Shown here in pieces: positions 17,213-25,901 of a stretch of 64,000 nucleotides of DNA. Both the position numbers and the translations under genes were made by a program. The DNA comes from Bacteroidota bacterium (GTDB taxonomy: Bacteria; Bacteroidota; Bacteroidia; UKL13-3): assembly GCA_947477885.1 (NCBI GenBank), contig CANJUD010000008.1, positions 62,001-126,000 of the forward strand, written 5' to 3'. Below the pieces are notes generated by a model that was not told the DNA's origin, ran no database searches, and worked only from the letters and a program-made list of their open reading frames with translations. Every line of letters begins with the position of its first letter. Position 1 is the first letter of the stretch.

Positions 17213-17365
17213 AATATACGATTTACGATTTATTTTTTGTCATGTTGAGCGTTCCCGAATAAATCCGAATCTTATTCGGATCGGGAGAAACATACGATTT
17301 ACCCCGCCGCGGAGGGGCTGACGACTGATTTACTTGATACCTGTTACTCTATACTTTATACTTTT
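17213..17365. repeat. Composite spacer: heptads, GTCATGTTGAG word and palindrome
   Basis: From left to right: heptads of the type TTACGAT (17213-17235), a GTCATGTTGAGCG word, an inverted pair ATCCGAAT/ATTCGGAT inside CCCGA...TCGGG (17254-17285), the word GCTGACGAC (17317), and five in-register heptads beginning TACTTGA (17331-17365). The final heptads contain the stop codon of the minus-strand thioesterase. Confidence 0.65.
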
Positions 17366-17772
17366 AAAAACTCCACTGGCAAATTTACTGTTTTTCTGAG
17401 TGAATAATCAAAACATACAATTCCTGTTTTGGCAACGGCGAGTTGTTTTTGTGTGGTGTGGTTATATATATTATAATACATATCGAAACCCTTGGGGCTG
17501 AAGTCGGACAAGGCGAGCTCGAATTGAATATCGTTGCCTGCAAAACCTTCTGATTTATATACTACTGCCACATCGCTCATTATAATACCAACCCCATAAA
17601 AATCTATTTCAGTTTGATTAAGCGAATTAAAATATTGCACACGTGCTTCTTGCATCAATCCTAATAAAGAATCATTGCCCAAGTGGTTGCCATAATTAAG
17701 CTCGGATACACGAATTTGTAATCGGGTATTGTACACCACAACTCCCTGAAAATGTAGTTGAATTCTTGCCAT
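17356..17772 (-). CDS. Hotdog-fold thioesterase (4HBT family)
   Basis: This 138-residue protein has a single hotdog fold of the acyl-CoA thioesterase 4HBT/FadM-like type. The N-terminal strand RVSELNYGNHLGND carries the conserved N-x-x-H-x-x-N/D region, followed by a long helix LLGLMQEARVQYFNSL and strands to the C-terminus. The family hydrolyses acyl-CoA or acyl-ACP thioesters in the cytosol; chain preference is not readable. It starts immediately after the stop of the upstream barrel gene, so the two are probably co-transcribed. Its stop codon lies in a heptad-period repeat. Confidence 0.8.
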   Translation of the reverse strand: MARIQLHFQGVVVYNTRLQIRVSELNYGNHLGNDSLLGLMQEARVQYFNSLNQTEIDFYGVGIIMSDVAVVYKSEGFAGNDIQFELALSDFSPKGFDMYYNIYNHTTQKQLAVAKTGIVCFDYSLRKTVNLPVEFLKV

Positions 17773-18405
17773 CTATTTCTTCTGCCTCCAGGTAAAGCCT
17801 GCTATCACAAATGTTTTCATAAAACCAACTTCGGCATAAGCCCCCCAATGATCATTGAAATAGGTACGACCTCCTAAATATAATTCTGCAAATATGGGTG
17901 TTTCGTTTAGCGGGTTTGCCATGGAGTGAGAACCCGTTGTTGATATATTATAACGCGTTTTATTTTGCCCCAAACCAACCCCCCAATACACATCCAATTT
18001 TTCTGATTTAGAAAAATGATTGTTAATCCGCACACTCATTCCGGTTACATGCTTTGCATTATTAAAAGTTGACGTAAGAGTCTCAAACGCATTGGTATTC
18101 TGGTTCCATACTTTCTCAGTATAACTACCTTTTTCAAATGAGTGCATATTTGCTACATGAAAAGCTATACCTATTTTGCTACTGACACCATACTCAGTTT
18201 GCAACGTAAATGGCCCAACACTGTAATTCTGATATGAATTATATTGTAGATTATTGGAATTATTGATACTATTATTCGTCTCAATAGTAGCTGCCCCAAA
18301 TCCATAACCTCCGCTAATATAAAGACCATCGAGTTTAAATATTTGTGCGTGAGAAAAAGTGGTAAATATTAATACCCAGCTTAAAAATAATATTGCTTTC
18401 TTCAT
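17773..18405 (-). CDS. Outer membrane beta-barrel protein
   Basis: The protein has about 210 residues. The frame is open further upstream, but the ATG at 18405 begins a typical signal peptide (MKKAILFLSWVLIFTTFSHAQ), so it is the likely start. The mature part shows barrel-like strands: LYISGGYGFGAATIE, VGPFTLQTEYGVSSKIGIAFH, LDVYWGVGLGQNK and WGAYAEVGFMKTFVIAGF. It lies downstream of the DUF2279 gene and directly before the thioesterase. There is no specific family match and its function is unknown. Confidence 0.7.
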   Translation of the reverse strand: MKKAILFLSWVLIFTTFSHAQIFKLDGLYISGGYGFGAATIETNNSINNSNNLQYNSYQNYSVGPFTLQTEYGVSSKIGIAFHVANMHSFEKGSYTEKVWNQNTNAFETLTSTFNNAKHVTGMSVRINNHFSKSEKLDVYWGVGLGQNKTRYNISTTGSHSMANPLNETPIFAELYLGGRTYFNDHWGAYAEVGFMKTFVIAGFTWRQKK

Positions 18406-18470
18406 ATTGATTTGTTTATGCAATGATACATATAAAAGTAAAAAGGGTTGCAAATAAGCTGGAAAATTTT

Positions 18471-19376
18471 TTAAAAATAAAGCCAATAAAAACTAAATCC
18501 CTCACCGGTACTGAACTTGAGAGTAGGCAGGGGCGTTTTAAAATTATTTGCCAAGAACATACAACGCCGTATCCATTTATATCGGGTAAATAAAATCTCC
18601 CAATCAATATCCAATGATAAATAAATCTCGGATAATCTTTCCACAGCAAGCATCTCCATAGTTTGTCCATTTTGTTCCCATCGGTTTTCATAGCCACCCA
18701 GCAGGCCTGCTGCTCCCACCCCTACACTAACTTGTAACCAGCCTGGAATAAATTTAATATTTGTTATATCCTTCAGCCCCATGCTGTACCAATACGTCTG
18801 GCCATTATAATCTTTTAGTGCCTGCTCAGCCCATGTGCCGCCGAGCATTGAAGGCCGCATCACCGCAAACTGCGAAAACTGAAATCCAAATTTGGGCATC
18901 AACTTTATTTTGCTGAATAGCTTTATTTGTATAACAACGATTAACGTCCCACACACATTTGCCAATATATCAGTAAGCGATGCACCATACTTGGGCGACA
19001 TAGAATCGAGCACTTCAATAGAACACATAAAAGCAAATCCCAAAAATGCCCCAAGCCATATGGAAACGTTGGGTTTGCATTTTGCCCATTTCAATACTTT
19101 ATACATAAAACGCACAATAGTAAAAGCTGTGAACACATGCCCCAACTTGTCCATATAACGCCACTCCCCCAAATCGTTAAACCAATGGGGACTCGCAATT
19201 GAATCATTGCCATACCAGGCATTTGCTAAACCTACCAATGCTCCTAAATATATAATAAGGCAAATAGTAACTATCCCCAAAACCCGCGTGCTACTCTTAC
19301 CCTGCCATCGCCATAATAATAAATAAGTAATAAGCGATACGGCTACGAAGTATATATATATCCAGGAACAACCCAT
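18471..19376 (-). CDS. DUF2279 (YfiM-like) membrane protein
   Basis: This protein of about 301 residues has N-terminal hydrophobic helices and then the DUF2279 core. Core motifs are ALVGLANAWYGND, HWFNDLGEWRYMDKLGHVFTAF with a conserved DKxGH, and SIEVLDSMSPKYGAS with the Asp-Ile-x-AN helix after it. The upstream ATG at 19400 cannot be used because the -7 box lies between it and the ATG at 19376. With that box only 4 nt before the start codon, the transcript would be nearly leaderless. It is a membrane or outer-envelope protein; the biochemical role of the family is unknown. Confidence 0.8.
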   Translation of the reverse strand: MGCSWIYIYFVAVSLITYLLLWRWQGKSSTRVLGIVTICLIIYLGALVGLANAWYGNDSIASPHWFNDLGEWRYMDKLGHVFTAFTIVRFMYKVLKWAKCKPNVSIWLGAFLGFAFMCSIEVLDSMSPKYGASLTDILANVCGTLIVVIQIKLFSKIKLMPKFGFQFSQFAVMRPSMLGGTWAEQALKDYNGQTYWYSMGLKDITNIKFIPGWLQVSVGVGAAGLLGGYENRWEQNGQTMEMLAVERLSEIYLSLDIDWEILFTRYKWIRRCMFLANNFKTPLPTLKFSTGEGFSFYWLYF

Positions 19377-19380
19377 TGTG

Positions 19381-19388
19381 CAAAGATA
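19381..19388 (-). promoter_or_regulatory. -7 promoter box 4 nt before a start codon
   Basis: The minus strand reads TATCTTTG, then CACA, then the ATG of the DUF2279 gene. Transcription starting a few bases downstream would give a leaderless or nearly leaderless mRNA. Confidence 0.6.
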
Positions 19389-19436
19389 GTCATTAGGCAT
19401 TAGTCGTTAATCGTTAGTCATCAGAATTTAGGCCTT
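19388..19436. repeat. Degenerate heptad-period repeat
   Basis: Seven 7-nt units in register, most of the form A-R-N-C-R-T-T (for example AGTCATT, AGGCATT, AGTCGTT), occupy the spacer directly upstream of the DUF2279 promoter. Confidence 0.6.
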
Positions 19437-19476
19437 ACTACAGAAAACCGATAACAAGAGCATCTGCCCTTGCTAA

Positions 19477-19767
19477 ACTGACTAATGTTTACTGACTAAT
19501 GTTTACTGACCACTGACTACTGACTACTGTTTACTGACTACTGTTTACTGACTACTGTTTACTGACTACTGACTACTGTTTACTGACTACTGTTTACTGA
19601 CTACTGTTTACTGACTACTGTTTACTGACTACTGTTTACTGACTACTGCTTACTGACTACTGTTTACTGACTACTGTTTACTGACTACTGTTTACTGACT
19701 ACTGTTTACTGACTACTGTTTACTGACTACTGTTTACTGACTACTGTTTACTGACTACTGTTTACTA
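19477..19767. repeat. Long tandem repeat, 14-nt unit built of two heptads
   Basis: About 41 heptads form an almost perfect array in which ACTGACT and ACTGTTT alternate, giving roughly 20 copies of a 14-nt unit. The left edge is more variable (AATGTTT, ACTGACC), and one unit in the middle has GCTT for GTTT. The spacer from 19377 to 19914 holds no gene. After the array, 19768-19914 shows only an A/C-rich leader before the next start codon. Confidence 0.95.
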
Positions 19768-19914
19768 CATGATGTATATCATATCAAAATGCATAGCTGC
19801 ATCATTATTTGGTGGTATTCACTTGACGTTTCTTTGCACCTACAAAATGGAAGGATCCTCCATAGATAACTAACAACAAAACATAAACAACTCAAAACAA
19901 CAACTTATCACTAA

Positions 19915-22332
19915 ATGAAAAAGACTAATTACAAACTATTGCTATTAATTTTCGCAATAAATTTATCGAATGCAATCGCACAAACAACAACAAGCTGGAA
20001 AGGCACTTCAAGCACAAATTGGAGTACTTCAGCCAATTGGACAAACGGCATACCTTCATCAACAATCGATGCAGTGCTAGGAGACGCAAACTTTACCGGG
20101 TCGAAACAGCCCACTTTAACTGCCACATCATCAGCCAAATCCTTAACTATAGGTGCTAGCGTAACTACAACCTTAACAATATCAGAAGATATATCAATTT
20201 CAGGTAATATAACTATAAATTCGAATGGCAAAATTTCACATACGGATAATACTATAACACTAAATGGTAATTTTAGCAACTCGGGAACTTATACTGCATC
20301 AAGTTCGGGCTCAGCAATTACTTTTGCTGGAAGCACGCAAACTATTGGCGGGAGTGTTGCAAGTACTTTTAGAAAACTCACTATTAATTCTGGAAGCACC
20401 GTTTCGCTAAACTCTAATATTAGCATATCTGGCACATCGAGTAATTTGACGGTATCAGGTGTACTCAATCCAGATACCTATACTGTATCTGGAACCGGAA
20501 CCTACACTGTAAACGGAACTTTAAAAGTTTATGCATCTACCTATGCTGGCAATTATTCTATTTCGGGAACTGCCACAATTAATGTAGGAAGTATTATAGA
20601 ATATGCTGCCTCATCGATAGACCAAACTGTAAGCAACAGTATAACTTATTCAACACTCACCATTAGTGGTGGCCGAACAAAATCATTGTCTGGAAATCTG
20701 GCTTCGCTAAAATCCTCCACTTCAGCTATCGGAAATATATATGTAAATAGTGGCACTTTTGATTTGTCAACGTATACCGCTAGCAGGGGAACAAGCGTTG
20801 CAGGCGGCACATTGAGCGTGGCAGATGGGGCAACATTAAAAATTGGTGGAACAAATTCTATTCCTTCAAACTATAATACTATTACCCTAAATTCAAATAG
20901 TACGGTTGGATATACTGGCACTACGCAAGCAATCTATAATACTACTTATGGCAATTTAACCCTATCAGGTTCAGGCAATAAAACTCCAAGTGCAAACCTA
21001 ACAATTGCGAAAAATTTTAACCTAAGTGCTGCAACTTTTGTTGCAGGAAGCTATACCCATAGCATTGGAGGAGATTTCACGATGAGTAGTGGCACATTTA
21101 CAAATACAGGAAGCACCGTCATTTTAAACGGAAGCGCCATTCAAAATTTAAGCAGCACCGGTAGTTTTAATAAATTGAAAATAAACAATACCTCCAATAT
21201 CAATTTAGCAGGCAGTATTACAGTGAATGATTCTTTAGCACTAGTGGCTGGTAAAATTGTACTTGGCAACTACAACTTAACCTTGGGATCGAATAGCAAA
21301 ATCACAGGAGCATCATCTTCTAATTATATAGTAGCAGTAGATTCAGGTACTTTAACACAGCAAATCACAAATGGAGGAAGTAAAGCATTCCCTATAGGCA
21401 GCAGCAGTGATTATTTGCCAGCAACAATTGCACTTACATCGGCATCGACTACTGACAATTTTAGTCTTAATTTAAAAAGTGAATTGCGGTTAAAAGGTAC
21501 CACAGGAAATCTTGTTACTGACAAATCTGTCAATGCAACTTGGCATATCAGTGAAGGAACTGTAGGAGGCTCAAACGCTACAATCACGCTGCAGTTTAAA
21601 GGTTCATTAGCACATTCAGGCATGTCAAAAACTAAATGCAGACTTATACATTTTTCTAGCAACTCGTGGGATTATGGCAGTACTGATTTAGCTGTAACAG
21701 GAACCGATCCATATAGTATTAGCAGATCTGGATTTACCAGCTTCTCTCCTTTTGCAGTGTCGAGTGCAATTCCACTACCTGTAACTTGGGTGAAAGTAAG
21801 TGGAGAGCGAATTAAAGATGACAATTATATTCACTGGACTACAGCAAATGAATTGAACAACGAATATTTTGCAATTGAATCATCGGCTGATGGGAAAAAC
21901 TTTAATGAGATTGGCCGTGAAGCTGGTGCAAGCAATTCAATGACTTCACACGATTATAATTTTATTCATAAGGAAGCAAATGAGGATATGTATTTTTATC
22001 GCATTAAACAAGTTGACTATAATGGACATAGCGAGTATTCTAAAATTATTATAGTAACACCCGCACAAAACCAAGTAATAAACAATGTAATATTGTATCC
22101 CAAACCTGTAACTGACGCAGCAGCCTTATCAATTTCATTAAATGAAAATACTATTTCTGTAATAACAGTAAGTGATGTGCAAGGTAAATTGGTGTATAAT
22201 AAAAGTTCGATACTCACCAAAGGGAATAACTTACTATCAGTTGATATGACAAATTACCCCCCTGGCACCTATTTCTTGCAAATAACTAATGATTCGGGGG
22301 TATTACACTCGAGTAAATTTATCAAAAACTAA
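19915..22332 (+). CDS. Large adhesin-like secreted protein with T9SS type A domain
   Basis: The protein has 805 residues. A signal peptide (to AIAQ) is followed by the TSWKGTSSTNWSTSANW motif that opens many Bacteroidota cell-surface beta-helix proteins. About 560 residues then consist of Ser/Thr/Asn/Gly-rich short strands (repeated patterns such as GNFSNSGTYTASSSG), which suggests a right-handed beta-helix. From about 620 comes an IHWTTANELNNEYFAIESS module with FYRIKQVDYNGHSEYSKI. The end is a type A sorting domain (LYPKPVTD, GKLVYNKS, PGTYFLQI, SSKFIKN), where YPKP replaces the usual YPNP. It is probably displayed on the surface for adhesion. The C-terminal module is shared with the proteins at 31.9 and 42.2 kb. 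Confidence 0.85.
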   Translation: MKKTNYKLLLLIFAINLSNAIAQTTTSWKGTSSTNWSTSANWTNGIPSSTIDAVLGDANFTGSKQPTLTATSSAKSLTIGASVTTTLTISEDISISGNITINSNGKISHTDNTITLNGNFSNSGTYTASSSGSAITFAGSTQTIGGSVASTFRKLTINSGSTVSLNSNISISGTSSNLTVSGVLNPDTYTVSGTGTYTVNGTLKVYASTYAGNYSISGTATINVGSIIEYAASSIDQTVSNSITYSTLTISGGRTKSLSGNLASLKSSTSAIGNIYVNSGTFDLSTYTASRGTSVAGGTLSVADGATLKIGGTNSIPSNYNTITLNSNSTVGYTGTTQAIYNTTYGNLTLSGSGNKTPSANLTIAKNFNLSAATFVAGSYTHSIGGDFTMSSGTFTNTGSTVILNGSAIQNLSSTGSFNKLKINNTSNINLAGSITVNDSLALVAGKIVLGNYNLTLGSNSKITGASSSNYIVAVDSGTLTQQITNGGSKAFPIGSSSDYLPATIALTSASTTDNFSLNLKSELRLKGTTGNLVTDKSVNATWHISEGTVGGSNATITLQFKGSLAHSGMSKTKCRLIHFSSNSWDYGSTDLAVTGTDPYSISRSGFTSFSPFAVSSAIPLPVTWVKVSGERIKDDNYIHWTTANELNNEYFAIESSADGKNFNEIGREAGASNSMTSHDYNFIHKEANEDMYFYRIKQVDYNGHSEYSKIIIVTPAQNQVINNVILYPKPVTDAAALSISLNENTISVITVSDVQGKLVYNKSSILTKGNNLLSVDMTNYPPGTYFLQITNDSGVLHSSKFIKN

Positions 22333-22470
22333 CTTGAGCATATAATATATAAATAAATGATGTATCTTTTATTATCTGTTGCCCTCTGGATTCCAGTAAA
22401 GCTAAGCAAATAAAGAATACTACTATATAAAAGAATCTAAATTCCAACTTGTAAGTAAGTTCCTTATAAA

Positions 22471-22508
22471 CAAAGAAATCGTCCCAGTAAGGCGGTTTCT
22501 TTGTTTTG
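22471..22508 (+). terminator. Intrinsic terminator after the adhesin gene
   Basis: CAAAGAAATCG (22471-22481) pairs with CGGTTTCTTTG (22493-22503) with one G-T pair, followed by TTTTG. The loop begins with the same CGTCCCAG word seen in the mnmH terminator. Confidence 0.75.
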
Positions 22509-22598
22509 TGGGAGATTGAGAATGATTAACAATTATTGTGGTGAGAGGGATGAAGTAAAAACAGCTTTGATGAAAATATTTGTACTGCCATTTATTAA

Positions 22599-22862
22599 AT
22601 ATTTGGTAATTTGATTATACTAAACAAAATTTCAAACATCACCCACAAAAAATTCTTCACCAGTCAGTCCGGGAAATATCTTTTCCTACTCAGTGTTATT
22701 GGCCTCACCATCGCCCTCCCCTGCCTGCCATTAGCAGGCGAGATTGGACTAGTTCCAATACCACTGATTAATTTAGGAGCGATGTTAGCAATTGTTGCTG
22801 CAGATATTATAACGGCAGATATGTTGAAGATTTGGTTTTTTACAAGGTACAAAGAGGCTTGA
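22599..22862 (+). pseudogene. C-terminal remnant of an MgtA-type P-type ATPase
   Basis: The open frame has about 85 codons and no good start (a TTG at 22611 is the first candidate). The reading KKFFTSQSGKYLF, LPCLPLAGEIGLVPIPLIN and ITADMLKIWFF resembles the last two or three transmembrane helices of magnesium-translocating P-type ATPases, where an F-x-QS-x-x-S segment precedes the last helices. Everything upstream (the catalytic DKTGT domain and the first helices) is missing. It may be a dead fragment left by a deletion, or less likely a small two-helix membrane protein that was recruited. The family call is from pattern memory and needs a database search. Confidence 0.45.
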
Positions 22863-23039
22863 TGATATTTATGATTTCAAACCCAACCATCTGGTGAAAT
22901 TTGTTTTTATTATTCAAGCTTGTTTCAGGTCTCCAATTCCAAAATATTCATTCGAAATATTTAACTAAATATTCATGATAACAAGGCTTCCCGTAATAAT
23001 AGTTAAACAAAACTACCGTAATATTTAAAAAAAAAACAA

Positions 23040-23053
23040 TTGATTCAAATCAT
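23040..23053 (+). promoter_or_regulatory. FNR/CRP-like palindrome upstream of the carotenoid operon
   Basis: TTGATTCAAATCAT matches the FNR-type consensus TTGAT-N4-ATCAA at 9 of 10 defined positions. Its centre lies 40.5 bp before the first base of the crtI start codon. Two CCGTAATA words (22991 and 23016) lie upstream at 25-bp spacing. No clear TAnnTTTG box was found for this operon. Confidence 0.35.
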
Positions 23054-23086
23054 TGTTAGTTACACTTATAAGTAAATATATCGAAT

Positions 23087-24565
23087 TTGTCTAAAATTAT
23101 AGTTATAGGTTCTGGGTTTTCAGGATTGAGTGCTGCATCATACTTAGCTGCGTCTGGGCATGAAGTGCATATCTATGAAAAAAACGATCAAGAAGGTGGC
23201 AGAGCGAGGCAATTTGTAAGCGATTCGGGCTATACATTTGATATGGGGCCAAGTTGGTATTGGATGCCGGGCGTATTTGAAAAATTCTTCAACGATTTTG
23301 GTCACAAGGTTTCTGATTTTTATGAACTTAAATTACTAGACCCTTCATTTGAAATTGTATATGGTAAATATGAAACCATGCAAATTCCTGAAAATTTTGA
23401 AGAGTTATGTATACTATTTGAATCTATTGAAGCTAAAAGTTCGGCCAAACTCAGAAAGTTTATGGATGAGGCTGAATATAAATATAAAACAGGCATCGAA
23501 AATTTAGTATACAAACCAGGGCTTTCTTTAACAGAATTTGCCGATATGGATTTGCTAAAAGGAATATTCCGACTACAAGTTTTTTCATCATTTAGCAAAC
23601 ATGTTCGAGATCATTTTAAAAATCTCAAACTAATTGCATTGATGGAGTTTCCGGTGCTGTTCCTTGGAGCCATGCCGCAAGACACACCCGCACTATACAG
23701 CCTGATGAACTACGCGGGATTGAAACTAGGCACTTGGTATCCTATGGGTGGTTTTAAAAAAGTAATTGACGGCATGGTAGCAGTTGCTAAAAGTAAGGAT
23801 GTTATATTTCATTTAAATGCCAATGTAGAAAAAATAAACATAGAAAATAAGCAAGCCAAAAGTATAACAGTAAACGGTGAAACTATATACTGCGATGCAA
23901 TCATTGCTTCCGCCGATTATCATCATGTAGAAAGTAAACTGCTAGAAGCAGAATACAGAAACTATAGTGACGCCTATTGGGATAAAAAAACCTTTGCTCC
24001 ATCCTGTTTGATATATTATATAGGCTTAAACAAAAAAGTAAAATCACTGCAGCATCATACTTTGTTTTTTGATGAAGACCTTTTTATACATTCAAAAGAA
24101 ATATATAAAACTCCGCAATGGCCCACCAAACCACTTTTCTACGTATGTTGTCCATCGCAAACTGATGATAGCGTTGCCCCTCCAGGTCATGAAAACTTAT
24201 TTTTATTAATGCCTATTGCTCCAGGTTTAATAGACAATGAAGAAACACGTGAGAAATATTTTGAAGTGATGATAGAACGCCTGGAAAAACAAAGCGGAGA
24301 AGATATAAAATCATTTATCGATTACAAAAAAAGCTATTGTATCAACGATTTTATCACTGACTATAATTCTTATAAAGGCAATGCATATGGGTTAGCAAAT
24401 ACCTTATCGCAAACAGCCATATTGAAACCCAAAATTAAAAACAAAAAACTTAATAATTTATATTACACAGGCCAGCTAACTGTTCCTGGGCCGGGTGTTC
24501 CGCCGTCTATTATATCAGGTAAAGTAGCCGCTGATGAAGTATTAAAATATTTGAACAAATTATGA
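23087..24565 (+). CDS. crtI: Phytoene desaturase CrtI
   Basis: This 492-residue FAD-dependent desaturase converts phytoene to lycopene through successive dehydrogenations. The N-terminal dinucleotide-binding motif is GSGFSGLSAASYLA with the acidic end of strand 2 at IYEKND, then EGGRARQF and FDMGPSWYWMP, all characteristic of the CrtI family. The C-terminal signature YYTGQLTVPGPGVPPSIISG is complete. The start is a TTG: the GxGxxG strand begins only three residues later, so no later start is possible. It is the first gene of a seven-gene operon, and its stop overlaps the crtB start by 4 bases. It works at the membrane on lipophilic substrates. Confidence 0.95.
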   Translation: MSKIIVIGSGFSGLSAASYLAASGHEVHIYEKNDQEGGRARQFVSDSGYTFDMGPSWYWMPGVFEKFFNDFGHKVSDFYELKLLDPSFEIVYGKYETMQIPENFEELCILFESIEAKSSAKLRKFMDEAEYKYKTGIENLVYKPGLSLTEFADMDLLKGIFRLQVFSSFSKHVRDHFKNLKLIALMEFPVLFLGAMPQDTPALYSLMNYAGLKLGTWYPMGGFKKVIDGMVAVAKSKDVIFHLNANVEKINIENKQAKSITVNGETIYCDAIIASADYHHVESKLLEAEYRNYSDAYWDKKTFAPSCLIYYIGLNKKVKSLQHHTLFFDEDLFIHSKEIYKTPQWPTKPLFYVCCPSQTDDSVAPPGHENLFLLMPIAPGLIDNEETREKYFEVMIERLEKQSGEDIKSFIDYKKSYCINDFITDYNSYKGNAYGLANTLSQTAILKPKIKNKKLNNLYYTGQLTVPGPGVPPSIISGKVAADEVLKYLNKL

Positions 24566-25398
24566 AGAAAATATTTGACACCATCTCTGTAAAAAGCAGT
24601 AAGCTCGCCACCAGGGCTTACAGCACCAGTTTTTCTATGGGAATTTATTTCTTAAACAAAGAGCTCCACAATCCCATATATTCTATTTATGGATTTGTGC
24701 GTTTTGCCGATGAAATTGTAGATAGTTTCGAAGACTATGACAAGCGATATTTATTGAATAAATTTAAGAACGACACCTATGAAGCAATTGAACAAAAAAT
24801 TTCTCTAAACCCTATATTAAATGCGTTTCAACAAGTAGTAAATCAATATGAAATTGACCACAAATTAATAGAAATATTTTTACAAAGTATGGAAATGGAT
24901 TTAGAGAAAAAACAATATACTCAAGAAGTATATAATCAATACATTCTTGGTTCAGCCGAAGTTGTTGGATTGATGTGTTTGCATGTGTTTACTGATAATA
25001 ATAAAAAACAATATGAAGAGCTAAAACCTTACGCCATGAAGCTTGGTGCAGCTTTTCAAAAAATTAATTTCCTACGCGATATGAAAGCCGACTACCATGA
25101 TTTGGGCAGAACTTACTTTCCAAATGTAGATATGAACAAGTTTAATAACCATGTGAAGCAGCAAATTGAACAAGAGATTGAAGCCGATTTAAAAGATGCC
25201 CTGATAGGTATAAAAAAACTGCCCAGCTCAAGTAAAGGCGGCGTTTATCTTGCTTATGTATATTATAACTCATTGTTCAAAAAAATAAAAAATGTGCCTG
25301 CACATAAAATCCTCAATGAACGTATCCGCATTAGTAACGGAAAAAAAATTGGACTGATGATTAATAGTTTGCTTCAATCAAAAATGAAATTAGTATGA
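24562..25398 (+). CDS. crtB: Phytoene synthase CrtB
   Basis: CrtB condenses two geranylgeranyl diphosphates into phytoene. Both Asp-rich Mg-diphosphate motifs are visible: DEIVDSFEDYD starting at residue 50, and FLRDMKADYHDLGRTYFP near residue 170. The YSTSF segment at 20-24 is the usual start of the squalene/phytoene synthase fold. The 278-residue length is normal for the Bacteroidota type. The gene overlaps crtI and the following gene by 4 bases each (ATGA), so expression is translationally coupled. Confidence 0.96.
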   Translation: MKKIFDTISVKSSKLATRAYSTSFSMGIYFLNKELHNPIYSIYGFVRFADEIVDSFEDYDKRYLLNKFKNDTYEAIEQKISLNPILNAFQQVVNQYEIDHKLIEIFLQSMEMDLEKKQYTQEVYNQYILGSAEVVGLMCLHVFTDNNKKQYEELKPYAMKLGAAFQKINFLRDMKADYHDLGRTYFPNVDMNKFNNHVKQQIEQEIEADLKDALIGIKKLPSSSKGGVYLAYVYYNSLFKKIKNVPAHKILNERIRISNGKKIGLMINSLLQSKMKLV

Positions 25399-25901
25399 GA
25401 AAAATAACCTACGTCATCATCTTATCTTTTATCTGCTATCAAACAAATGGACAAGCCCCAACAAAAACGCTGATTCGTTCACTATATAAAAAAGCAGCTA
25501 CGGATGAAGCAGCGTGCAAAGAAATTATCACTACACTTGAATCCTATAACGAAAACAATAACGCTTTATGGGCTGGCTACAAAGCATATGCAACTATCAT
25601 GCTGGCCAATCATGTTTTTAATCCTTATAGCAAATTATCAAATTTTAATGCCGGAAAAAAATTGCTCGAAAATTGTATCAATGCTGATAAAGGAAATGTT
25701 GAACTCAGATTACTTAGATTTGCAATTCAAACGAATGCCCCTTCCTTTTTGGGTTATAGTAATTCCATTAACGAAGACAAATTAATACTTATTAATACAA
25801 TCGGGTATATAAAAGAAAACGAACTAAAACAACAAATAATCTCCTATTTAAAAACCTGTGAACAGCTTACTCCTGCTGAAAAACTAAAACTAAACCAATG
25901 A
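25395..25901 (+). CDS. Exported protein of unknown function inside the carotenoid operon
   Basis: This 168-residue protein has an N-terminal signal peptide (RKITYVIILSFICYQTNGQ) and a mature part that is largely helical, TPR-like in spacing: LIRSLYKKAATDEAACKEII, ALWAGYKAYATIMLANH, and KKLLENCINADKGNVELRLLRFAIQ. It overlaps crtB upstream and idi downstream by 4 bases each, so it is co-translated with pathway enzymes although it has no enzyme motif. Export to the periplasm is unexpected for a carotenoid gene; one inference is a role in carrying or placing the pigment, but nothing in the sequence proves it. Confidence 0.8.
   Translation: MRKITYVIILSFICYQTNGQAPTKTLIRSLYKKAATDEAACKEIITTLESYNENNNALWAGYKAYATIMLANHVFNPYSKLSNFNAGKKLLENCINADKGNVELRLLRFAIQTNAPSFLGYSNSINEDKLILINTIGYIKENELKQQIISYLKTCEQLTPAEKLKLNQ

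Noticed and set aside
19477..19767. Possible CRISPR array
   Set aside because: The repeat is a continuous 14-nt (2 x 7) tandem without unique spacers and no cas genes are nearby.
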